Source: Methanobacteriota archaeon (GTDB taxonomy: Archaea; Thermoplasmatota; Poseidoniia; Poseidoniales; Poseidoniaceae). From it: DNA of 5,736 nt. Below the pieces are notes generated by a model that was not told the DNA's origin, ran no database searches, and worked only from the letters and a program-made list of their open reading frames with translations. This document shows, piece after piece, positions 1 to 5,736 of this stretch (the stretch's first letter is position 1; every line of letters starts with the position of its first letter). Position numbers and translations under genes: made by a program. The DNA lies in assembly GCA_018623995.1 (NCBI GenBank), contig JAAZUV010000097.1:1-5736 (forward strand), in the 5' to 3' direction.

Positions 1-13
1 ACCATACCAATCG

Positions 14-25
14 TTGATATATCTA
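14..25 (+). promoter_or_regulatory. Candidate TATA box upstream of the TFB gene
   Basis: An A/T-rich stretch, TTGATATATCTA, lies about 30 to 40 bases upstream of the TFB start codon and resembles an archaeal TATA element. Archaeal transcription normally begins about 25 bases downstream of the TATA centre. That would place the start near positions 41-48, almost on top of the ribosome-binding site, so the fit is imperfect. The true promoter may lie before the window begins. No purine-rich BRE is obvious in the few bases available upstream. Confidence 0.3.
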
Positions 26-40
26 TTTCTCAATATTCAT

Positions 41-47
41 GAGGTGA
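41..47 (+). promoter_or_regulatory. Shine-Dalgarno site of the TFB gene
   Basis: GAGGTGA matches seven consecutive bases of the archaeal consensus GGAGGTGAT, the complement of the 16S rRNA 3' end. It sits six bases before the ATG at 54, a normal spacing, and fixes the start. The ATG at 49 is out of frame. Confidence 0.85.
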
Positions 48-53
48 GATGTT

Positions 54-980
54 ATGGATGATCAGCAAGTTGAAGATATTGTAAAATGCCCAGAATGTGG
101 CGGACGAAGCCTAACGAGAGACGAAACCCGTGGAGAAGTCACTTGCGACGACTGTGGGCTTGTTTTAGAAGACAACGTTATCGATCAGGGTGCAGAATGG
201 CGAGTATTCTCACCTGAACAAGGTGATCAAAGGGCTCGTACTGGTGCCCCGATGACGGTCATGCTTCACGATAAGGGTCTCTCGACCGATATCGATTGGC
301 AAAACAAGGATTACTCTGGAAAAACCATCAATTCCCGTTATCGTTCTCAATTCTACCGAATGCGAAAGTGGCAGAAGCGTAGTCGTGTCAGCAATGCGAC
401 CGAGCGCAACCTTGCTATGGCATTGGCTGAGCTTGACCGAATGGCAAGCCGCCTTGAATTGCCTAAGACGGTTCGTGAAGCAGCTGCTGTCAATTACAAG
501 AAAGCCGTTGACAAGCGTCTCATTCGCGGACGATCGATTGAAGGCGTAGCTGCGGCATCACTCTATGCTGCGTGCCGTCAATGTGGTGTCCCTCGAACAC
601 TCGATGAAATTGGCCAAGCGTCCCGAACCGGACGAAAGGAAATTGGCCGCACATACCGTTTCATGGTCCGTGAATTGAAGATGAAAATCATGCCAACCGG
701 GCCTGAAGACTACATCTCTCGGTTCTGCTCTGGCCTAGGGTTGGATTCTGAAGTCGAAGCAAAAGCCTACGAATTGATCAAGGCTGCTCAAGAAAAGGAA
801 TTGACCAGCGGCCGTGGACCAACTGGTATCGCTGCTTCGATTATTTACATCGCATCTGTTCTTTGCGGAAAGCGCCGTACACAACGGGAAGTCGCAGAAG
901 TCGCTGGTGTCACCGAAGTTACCATCCGAAACCGATACAAGGAACTGATTCAGAACCTCAACATTGAATTGGACATTTGA
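54..980 (+). CDS. tfb: Transcription initiation factor B (TFB, archaeal TFIIB homologue)
   Basis: TFB bridges TBP-bound TATA DNA and RNA polymerase, helps open the promoter and sets the start site and direction of transcription. The 308-residue length is normal for the family. An N-terminal zinc ribbon is formed by C12, C15, C31 and C34 (KCPECGG and TCDDCG). The B-reader/linker at about residues 46-82 carries the family signature GAPMTVMLHDKGLSTDIDW (64-82). Two cyclin-fold repeats follow, at about 115-205 and 213-303. Their matching helices are marked by RGRSIEGVAAASLYAACR in the first and GRGPTGIAASIIYIAS in the second. The C-terminal helix-turn-helix (276-298, TQREVAEVAGVTEVTIR) is the part that reads the BRE in this family. 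No key element is missing, so it should be a functional general factor. Many archaea carry several TFB paralogues, and whether this is the main copy cannot be told here. The next gene follows after 17 bases. Confidence 0.98.
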   Translation: MDDQQVEDIVKCPECGGRSLTRDETRGEVTCDDCGLVLEDNVIDQGAEWRVFSPEQGDQRARTGAPMTVMLHDKGLSTDIDWQNKDYSGKTINSRYRSQFYRMRKWQKRSRVSNATERNLAMALAELDRMASRLELPKTVREAAAVNYKKAVDKRLIRGRSIEGVAAASLYAACRQCGVPRTLDEIGQASRTGRKEIGRTYRFMVRELKMKIMPTGPEDYISRFCSGLGLDSEVEAKAYELIKAAQEKELTSGRGPTGIAASIIYIASVLCGKRRTQREVAEVAGVTEVTIRNRYKELIQNLNIELDI

Positions 981-984
981 GGAA

Positions 985-991
985 AGGAGGG
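985..991 (+). promoter_or_regulatory. Shine-Dalgarno site of the HEAT-repeat gene
   Basis: AGGAGGG lies six bases before the ATG at 998. It decides between two in-frame starts: the TTG at 977 would put this ribosome site inside the coding region and overlap the TFB stop, so ATG 998 is preferred. Confidence 0.8.
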
Positions 992-997
992 TTCTTC

Positions 998-2476
998 ATG
1001 AGCAAGAGCCGTGATACGATTGCGAAAGCAACGTTTGAGGTTGTTGCTACTAAATTGGTGCAAGCCCTCGAGGACGGGACCAAAGTATGGCCTCTTCCTC
1101 CTCCCCCCATCACGGACCCAGACTTCCCTCCACGGAGCCCCGAACGTGATCAAGATTTGATTTCCCAAGGCCTTTCCATGTTGCATGCTGATGTTGGCAT
1201 GTTCGATCGACACCTTTCGACGATTGTCGATCTCATCGTGCCTCATCGGATGAATCTGAGCGATGATCCGTTCGAAGTCCACCAAAAATGGTTGGGACGA
1301 CGTACCGATGATGTGGCACAACGTATGCTGTTCTGCATTGCAACCGATTGGTTGGCTCAAGCTTTTGATCCGAGCGCTCCGAACACCGATCGTTGGTGGC
1401 TTGCCGTTGCCCTCGTTAATGGGCTTGCATCGACTCCATACGGTCAACCTGTTCACCAAGGTTACCATTTGGTCGAATCCATTGCGTTAGCTGAACGTCC
1501 TGGTACGTGGCATACACAACCCGAGGATGGGCCACAGAACATGGGATGGAATCCGAATGCTGTTGTCCCAAGAACGACATCGGTCGTTGCGCATGATGCG
1601 GGGGTCGAAGCTGCTACATGGCTACTGAATTGTTTGGAAAACGATGAACTAGACCGTCGGTTGTTGCTGATGGAATGGGTCAAACTTCTCCTTGAACGAC
1701 CTGCGTTGATTGAACCACTCGGATTGGTGAACATTCTTGTTCGAAGAGCTGAAGACGAACATGAGGAAGTTGCTTCCAAGGTCATTCTCTGTCTCGCACG
1801 ACTCCTCGAGTACGATCAGGAACAGGGGCTTCACGTTGCGAAGATTCTACACGGGCGTGAAGAATTGCTCCTTCGACGTGGCATGGCAGATGTTTTGACA
1901 CGAATTTTCCGACGAACTGGTTGGGAAGCCGTACCGTTCCTTGATGAGATGTTGAAGGATGAGGATGAAAGCGTTCTCGCAGCAGCCTCTGCAACCGTTG
2001 GTGATTTGAAATTCCTCGATGAGGACGTTTGGGCAGACCGTCTCGCTTCTTTGCTTGAACATAAAGTTCCTATCGTCCGAAGAAACATCGTACTCAGCCT
2101 ACGCGATTACGTTGAGGCCTATCCAGACGATGTTCGAGAAATCATCCCATCCTTATGGAACGATGGTGATGAAGTCGTTCAAGTCCGTCTGCGAGAATTG
2201 CTCATGCGTATGGATGAAATCCATCCACAACGTTTTGCAAAGCATCTTCCACTGCTCAAACCAGAGCGACTCGAAGCACTTTGGATGACCATGGATGCTC
2301 GTCGCCAAGGACGAAGCCAATTGTGGAAAGACTGGTTGTCCAACGACGGACCACTCCCTGAATCCATTGCTCCAGTTCAGGATGTTCACCAGAGTACGGG
2401 GGAGGCTCCTGAGGAATTACCTGATCTCAATGATGCACTCAACATGTTGGATGATACGCTCGGTTTCATCGATTAG
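998..2476 (+). CDS. HEAT-repeat-like cytosolic protein of unknown function, linked to TFB
   Basis: I do not recognise a specific family. The 492-residue product has no signal peptide or membrane segment and should be cytosolic. The N-terminal part (1-220) is not obviously repetitive. It holds a proline-rich stretch (WPLPPPP, 31-37) and an aromatic helix (RWWLAVALVNGLAS). From about 220 to 420 it consists of paired amphipathic helices typical of HEAT/ARM solenoids. The clearest units begin at DEHEEV (253-258), DEDESV (321-326), HKVPIVRR (from 355) and DGDEVVQVR (from 389). Each has a charged turn followed by a V/A/L-rich helix. HEAT solenoids usually act as protein-binding scaffolds. After about 450 comes a linker rich in S, P, E and Q, then an acidic amphipathic tail (LPDLNDALNMLDDTLGFID, 474-492). 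The gene lies 17 bases after TFB in the same direction, so the two are probably one transcript. A role with transcription is only an inference from position. Confidence 0.88.
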   Translation: MSKSRDTIAKATFEVVATKLVQALEDGTKVWPLPPPPITDPDFPPRSPERDQDLISQGLSMLHADVGMFDRHLSTIVDLIVPHRMNLSDDPFEVHQKWLGRRTDDVAQRMLFCIATDWLAQAFDPSAPNTDRWWLAVALVNGLASTPYGQPVHQGYHLVESIALAERPGTWHTQPEDGPQNMGWNPNAVVPRTTSVVAHDAGVEAATWLLNCLENDELDRRLLLMEWVKLLLERPALIEPLGLVNILVRRAEDEHEEVASKVILCLARLLEYDQEQGLHVAKILHGREELLLRRGMADVLTRIFRRTGWEAVPFLDEMLKDEDESVLAAASATVGDLKFLDEDVWADRLASLLEHKVPIVRRNIVLSLRDYVEAYPDDVREIIPSLWNDGDEVVQVRLRELLMRMDEIHPQRFAKHLPLLKPERLEALWMTMDARRQGRSQLWKDWLSNDGPLPESIAPVQDVHQSTGEAPEELPDLNDALNMLDDTLGFID

Positions 2477-2501
2477 ATGTTTCATCAACAATGCGACACG
2501 C

Positions 2502-2509
2502 TGATAATG
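2502..2509 (+). promoter_or_regulatory. Weak candidate TATA element for the secreted-protein gene
   Basis: The 54-base gap 2477-2530 has no Shine-Dalgarno match before the ATG at 2531 and no terminator-like hairpin or T-tract. TGATAATG lies at -29 to -22 from the start codon, the distance expected of a TATA box driving a leaderless mRNA. The match to consensus is poor and could be chance. Confidence 0.25.
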
Positions 2510-2530
2510 GGTGCTGTGTAACTCACCGTT

Positions 2531-4540
2531 ATGAGAACGCAAGTCCTTGCCCTCGTTCTTGTCCTTATTCTCGCATTTCCATTGCACTCAGTCGCCGCTG
2601 AAGAAGACGATGAGACCTTGGAAGCGCGTGAAACGTGGGCAGAGTTCTTTCCAGATTCGGAATCAACCATATTGCAATGGAGAAACATTGAGACGACCGA
2701 TGGGTTGCTTCTTGATCAATTGAAGATGGCAACATATGAAATCCACCGTATCGAAAATGGCCGCTTCTTTGCCAACGCCATCACGCCTGAAACCATTGTC
2801 GCAGAAGATATCCCTGCTTGTTACATGAACGACTTGAATGAGGATTGTTCAGGCAAAGGGCATACGTTCGTCTATGAACCTGTACCAGGGACGTCAGGAG
2901 AGGTTTCGTATGCTGTTGTTACAGTTCTTCGAGATGGGACGCGAACTGAGGAAGTGAATGTTGGGTTGTCCCAGATTCCAGGTGGTCACCGGGAAGTGGT
3001 CCCTGCCTCGATTGCGCCTGAATTATTCGCAGCGCAGTATGACGTAGCCAATCAATCGACTGTGTTCACATGGAGACCATCGTGTGCTGGCAATAATTTC
3101 TATCACTCGTTGTACGAACATTCCGTGCCTGCGACAAAATCGACATGGGATGGTATGGACAAGACACTGGTCACGAATTTCATACCTGCTACATCATCGC
3201 AATTTACCCTCGATTGGACAAACCAATCCATCGATCGCGAAGTCTACTACACATTGACATGTTTCTATCCTCCATATTGCGATGATTTTGGATGTTATCC
3301 AGCACGTGAAGACACGCGTTTGCACAGTGCCAACAGCCTCACAGCACCCATTATTGAGGACAACCAAGCACCGCGATATGGCGGATCATTGATCGCCCAA
3401 TTCAATCCAAGCGAAGCTCAAACCGTTTTACAATGGAGCGAAGTGACACAATCGGACATCGCTAAGATTCGCATTTACCATGCCACGAACCCAATCGTAT
3501 CATTCGAGCAGAGTGGCGTTCAAGTTCTTGCAGAATTGGACACAACGAGTGTGGAGTTCATTCACCAGTTGTCCGATGATTGGATGTTAACATCTCACTA
3601 TGCCCTCGGGCTCGTTGACACTCGAGGCAACATTCAGATTGATCAGTTCGATGTATCGGGGAAAGTCGGGCCAATTCTCGAGAGGAATGTACCGATTTCA
3701 ATTTCTGAACTCCACATTGAACAAGATAATTCTACACTTCACTTCGAATGGGAGCTCGATGCACGTTTCATCAGTGGAGATGCGATTCTCTGGACTTCAA
3801 CCTCTTCCAATCCCGATATGACGCCTGCTTGGGAAGAACTTACACGATTGAATCCGAAAACGCTTGAACATCACATGACCTTTGAAGAAATGAGCGAGGC
3901 TTGGTACGCCTTGACTTTGGAAGGCACTTGGGGCGTATCACCAGGAACTCATCTTGATGATCGAATCCTTCTAGGACAGAATGCTGTCTATTTTACACCC
4001 GAAGAACAATCCAATGATCCTGCAACAACCAACGATTCGAGTGCGATTGTGCGTGTTGATTTACCCGAATTCATGCTTCGTTTAACAGATCAAAACCTAT
4101 CAGTAAGTAACGGAGATTGGGTAACATTTCAATCACAAACGAACGATACCTTCACGCTTCAGTTCACACATTCCCAAACAAATTCAACCATCCGATGGAC
4201 CGATGCTCTGAACACAAATCCATTTTGGTCCTCAGCCTCCCAGTCTGGCGATGACTTTTCGATCAAGATTGAAGAACCTGTCAATCTCATCCACATCGAA
4301 TCAACCAATGTAAACGGTGAGATCCATATTGTTCGTATCGGAATAGACTGGCCTGAGGAAGAAATCGTACAACCGAACACTTCCAGCGATTCACAACTTG
4401 TTGATGATAAAGAAGCCTCATCGGAGGACTCAGTTTCTCTACCATTGTTGCTGATTGTAGGCGTTATTGCAGCCTACATTCTCATCATCGTATCGATGAA
4501 AGGGAACGAAGAAAATCTCTTCAAAACAGAAGAAGAATAA
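2531..4540 (+). CDS. Secreted, membrane-anchored multidomain surface protein
   Basis: The 669-residue product begins with a Sec signal peptide: MRTQ, a hydrophobic core (VLALVLVLILAFPL), and a likely cleavage after SVAA at residue 23. It ends with a Ser/Asp/Glu-rich linker (about 611-634), a membrane helix (636-655) and a 14-residue cytosolic tail ending in TEEE. Most of it should therefore lie outside the cell. The ectodomain contains about five units, each marked by a strand ending in tryptophan: TILQW (W50), STVFTW (W181), TVLQW (W302), STLHFEW (W407) and STIRW (W556). The 105-149-residue spacing fits fibronectin-III or Ig-like beta sandwiches. Its only six cysteines (97, 106, 185, 244, 250, 255) lie in the first two units and could form disulphides. 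Eight N-X-S/T sequons are present. No catalytic motif is visible, so adhesion, binding or a structural envelope role is likely, but the ligand is unknown. An in-frame TAA at 2519-2521 rules out a longer start. Confidence 0.92.
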   Translation: MRTQVLALVLVLILAFPLHSVAAEEDDETLEARETWAEFFPDSESTILQWRNIETTDGLLLDQLKMATYEIHRIENGRFFANAITPETIVAEDIPACYMNDLNEDCSGKGHTFVYEPVPGTSGEVSYAVVTVLRDGTRTEEVNVGLSQIPGGHREVVPASIAPELFAAQYDVANQSTVFTWRPSCAGNNFYHSLYEHSVPATKSTWDGMDKTLVTNFIPATSSQFTLDWTNQSIDREVYYTLTCFYPPYCDDFGCYPAREDTRLHSANSLTAPIIEDNQAPRYGGSLIAQFNPSEAQTVLQWSEVTQSDIAKIRIYHATNPIVSFEQSGVQVLAELDTTSVEFIHQLSDDWMLTSHYALGLVDTRGNIQIDQFDVSGKVGPILERNVPISISELHIEQDNSTLHFEWELDARFISGDAILWTSTSSNPDMTPAWEELTRLNPKTLEHHMTFEEMSEAWYALTLEGTWGVSPGTHLDDRILLGQNAVYFTPEEQSNDPATTNDSSAIVRVDLPEFMLRLTDQNLSVSNGDWVTFQSQTNDTFTLQFTHSQTNSTIRWTDALNTNPFWSSASQSGDDFSIKIEEPVNLIHIESTNVNGEIHIVRIGIDWPEEEIVQPNTSSDSQLVDDKEASSEDSVSLPLLLIVGVIAAYILIIVSMKGNEENLFKTEEE

Positions 4541-4553
4541 ATCATTCCTCTTC
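4529..4553. terminator. Hairpin across the convergent stop codons, possible bidirectional terminator
   Basis: GAAGAAGAAT (4529-4538) and ATTCCTCTTC (4544-4553) form a 10-bp inverted repeat around a 5-base loop. The one mismatch is A-C in the plus-strand RNA but a G-U wobble in the minus-strand RNA, so the minus transcript folds fully. The repeat contains both stop codons and the acidic C-terminal codons of both genes. Going left, the minus transcript soon meets a TTTT run; the plus side has only TTT after the stem. Termination is inferred: archaeal terminators depend mainly on U-tracts, and runs of GAA codons at both ends could give the repeat by coincidence. Confidence 0.4.
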
Positions 4554-4955
4554 GTCTTTGAGTGGCCCATTTGTCACCAAGTAGGCATAGAAACCAGTGT
4601 AGGTGATGAGTAAACCAATCAACATGAGGAGCATTGCAGCAGGCTCAGGAAGGCCATCACCAACTCCTGTGTTTCCAAAAATCCAAGATAAACCAAGGAC
4701 GAGAATTCCAACGGCCACAACGGCCTTCCAAGTGGATTCAGGTTGCTTCCATTTTGCAATTGTTGGAACAACTCCAGTTTCCTTGAACACATACTCAAAC
4801 CAACTGAGATAGAGAAGTGAGAGTCCAAGCAATCCGCTCATACCTCTCGAGAAGGAAGCATCGAGCCAAGGTCCAGCAGGAAGGAATTCAAAGAACGAAA
4901 ATGAAAGGAATATCAAACCACTGGCGAGAAGAACCAGCTTACGATTTGACTCCAT
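4542..4955 (-). CDS. Small four-helix integral membrane protein, unknown function
   Basis: I do not recognise the family. Read from the ATG at 4955 the product has 137 residues with four predicted membrane helices: about 7-25, 39-57, 76-93 and 106-127. A short basic start (MESNRK) precedes helix 1, and a short acidic tail (KDEEE) follows helix 4. The even helix number puts both ends on the same side, probably the cytoplasm. The loop between helices 2 and 3 is polar (KETGVVPTIAKWKQPEST). No catalytic or transporter motif is seen. The frame stays open to an ATG at 5033 (163 residues), with another ATG at 5009. I prefer 4955 because the protein then begins just before helix 1, a weak GTGA Shine-Dalgarno lies five bases upstream, and the gene does not overlap galU. 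The gene is convergent with the secreted-protein gene, one base between stop codons, and divergent from galU. Confidence 0.82.
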   Translation of the reverse strand: MESNRKLVLLASGLIFLSFSFFEFLPAGPWLDASFSRGMSGLLGLSLLYLSWFEYVFKETGVVPTIAKWKQPESTWKAVVAVGILVLGLSWIFGNTGVGDGLPEPAAMLLMLIGLLITYTGFYAYLVTNGPLKDEEE

Positions 4956-5007
4956 GAAACTCACGAGTGGGTACACGCTTGATAGCCTGTCGCTTGCAAG
5001 CAACAGC
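4956..5007. promoter_or_regulatory. Divergent intergenic region with a weak candidate TATA element for galU
   Basis: These 52 bases separate the preferred divergent starts and must hold or overlap both promoters. TTGATAG at 4979-4985 lies at -29 to -23 from the galU ATG and could be a degenerate TATA box for a leaderless transcript. There is no Shine-Dalgarno match before galU. No good TATA is visible for the leftward gene. The region is not notably A/T-rich. Confidence 0.25.
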
Positions 5008-5736
5008 ATGGGCACAGTTCGTGATGCTGTCATTGTTGCCGCAGGTCTAGGTACCAGAATGCTTCCAACAAGTGCGTATGTTCCAAAGGAATTGTTGCCC
5101 TTGGTCGATCTTCCAGTGATGCATCATCTGATTCTTGAAGCTAAACATGCGGGGTGTGACCGAATTCACATCATCACTTCGCCAGCAAAAGATTTCACCT
5201 CTCTCCAAGAAAACCTCAATGCAACGTATGCGATGTATGCGAAAGGCAACGACCATCTCAATCCGCTTGATGGGGTTGAAGTCTTCTTCCACACTCAACA
5301 TGAGCAGAAAGGTCTTGGTCACGCCATCATGATGGCAAAGGAAGCCATTGCGGGACCATTCTTGGTGTTGCTTGGAGACAATATTTTGACTTCCAATCAC
5401 GCATCGTTGACAGAATTTCAAGCTTCGAACGTTTCCAAAGAACTTGTTCAGTTGTTCGAGAAACATGGGCAACCAAGTGCATCTGTCTACAATGTGGGTA
5501 TGGACCGTGTGAGCAATTATGGCATCGTATCGATGAACGAAGAAAGAATTGTTTCCATTGTAGAAAAGCCGAGCAAAGAAGAGGCTCCTTCCACATACGC
5601 CTTATGTGGCCGGTATGTGTTTGCAGAGGATACATTTGAACTTCTAGAACATTATTCCGTAGAAGAATATGGGGAGCTGCAATCAATTGCATTGATGAAA
5701 CACTGGATGGATTCTGACCATCTTCATGCACACGTC
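5008..5736 (+). CDS. galU: UTP-glucose-1-phosphate uridylyltransferase (GalU type), partial, cut at its 3' end by the window
   Basis: The family joins UTP and glucose-1-phosphate to give UDP-glucose and pyrophosphate in the cytosol, supplying envelope glycans and glycosylation. The 243 codons present run open to the last base. The usual length is about 290-300, so roughly the last 50 are missing. The nucleotide-binding signature AAGLGTRMLP is at 11-20, followed by PKELLPLVDLP (26-36), with R17 and K27 in the expected places. KGLGHA (101-106) is diagnostic of GalU. GDN (123-125) is in the position of the metal-binding acidic motif. SNYGIV (169-174), EKP (186-188) and GRYVF (201-205) complete the family pattern. 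ATG 5008 is chosen because VRDAVIVAAGLGTR begins as GalU proteins do. An in-frame ATG at 4954 would add 18 residues that lack family character. Substrate specificity within the sugar-nucleotidyltransferases (glucose-1-phosphate with UTP rather than dTTP) is inferred from the motifs. The next gene cannot be seen. Confidence 0.94.
   Translation, partial: MGTVRDAVIVAAGLGTRMLPTSAYVPKELLPLVDLPVMHHLILEAKHAGCDRIHIITSPAKDFTSLQENLNATYAMYAKGNDHLNPLDGVEVFFHTQHEQKGLGHAIMMAKEAIAGPFLVLLGDNILTSNHASLTEFQASNVSKELVQLFEKHGQPSASVYNVGMDRVSNYGIVSMNEERIVSIVEKPSKEEAPSTYALCGRYVFAEDTFELLEHYSVEEYGELQSIALMKHWMDSDHLHAHV

Noticed and set aside
977..997. TTG start at 977 for the HEAT-like gene
   Set aside because: It would overlap the TFB stop and place the strong AGGAGGG ribosome site inside the coding region; ATG 998 is correctly spaced from that site.
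1034..1099. Faint resemblance of the HEAT-like protein N-terminus (LVQALEDGTKVWPLP) to the start of ArdC-type antirestriction domains
   Set aside because: The similarity is a short helix plus W-P pattern, with no further ArdC motifs and no mobile-element context. It is probably chance.
950..1468. 172-codon open frame on the minus strand opposite the HEAT-like gene
   Set aside because: It lies wholly antisense to a well-supported gene, its product is low in domain character, and it has no ribosome site. It is a shadow frame.
4953..5010. CATG at 4953-4956 and 5007-5010, each giving an ATG on both strands
   Set aside because: CATG is a four-base palindrome that often arises by chance; there is no evidence that it acts as a site.
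5047..5731. Two minus-strand open frames (5047-5472 and 5327-5731) opposite galU
   Set aside because: The plus strand here carries clear GalU motifs throughout. The antisense products look like random translations rich in His, Trp and Cys.
1..5736. Search for defence, mobile-element, CRISPR, tRNA or riboswitch signals
   Set aside because: No direct repeat array, terminal inverted repeat, transposase or integrase motif, tRNA-like cloverleaf or long untranslated leader was found. The window looks like ordinary chromosome.

Overview
The window is archaeal. Its first gene encodes a full-length, canonical transcription initiation factor B (TFB), which bacteria lack. It is preceded by a GAGGTGA ribosome-binding site that fits archaeal 16S rRNA. 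Moderate GC, compact spacing and a large secreted protein with beta-sandwich-like repeats and one C-terminal membrane anchor suggest a planktonic euryarchaeon, perhaps Marine Group II/Poseidoniales (Thermoplasmatota). That placement is an inference from style, not from a marker comparison.

Layout: (1) 54-980 (+) is TFB. (2) 998-2476 (+) follows after 17 bases with its own strong Shine-Dalgarno site. It encodes a cytosolic alpha-helical protein with HEAT-type repeats and an acidic C-terminal tail, and is probably co-transcribed with TFB. (3) 2531-4540 (+) encodes a 669-residue protein with a signal peptide, about five beta-sandwich-like units, six cysteines confined to the first two units, eight N-glycosylation sequons and a C-terminal membrane anchor. 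(4) 4542-4955 (-) encodes a small four-helix membrane protein; its stop codon lies one base from that of the gene before it. (5) 5008-5736 (+) is the first 243 codons of a GalU-type UTP-glucose-1-phosphate uridylyltransferase, cut by the window edge. It is divergent from gene 4.

How the genes may work together: genes 1 and 2 form an information-processing pair, with gene 2 of unknown function. Genes 3 to 5 concern the cell envelope. GalU makes UDP-glucose, which feeds glycan synthesis, and the sequon-rich surface protein is a plausible glycan acceptor, but nothing in the sequence ties the two directly.

There is no RNA gene, CRISPR array, insertion sequence, integrase or recognisable defence system. 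No gene-free stretch exceeds about 55 bases. The best leads are the TFB-linked HEAT-repeat protein, a hairpin built from the two convergent stop regions, and apparently SD-less starts with a TGATA element about 29 bases upstream.
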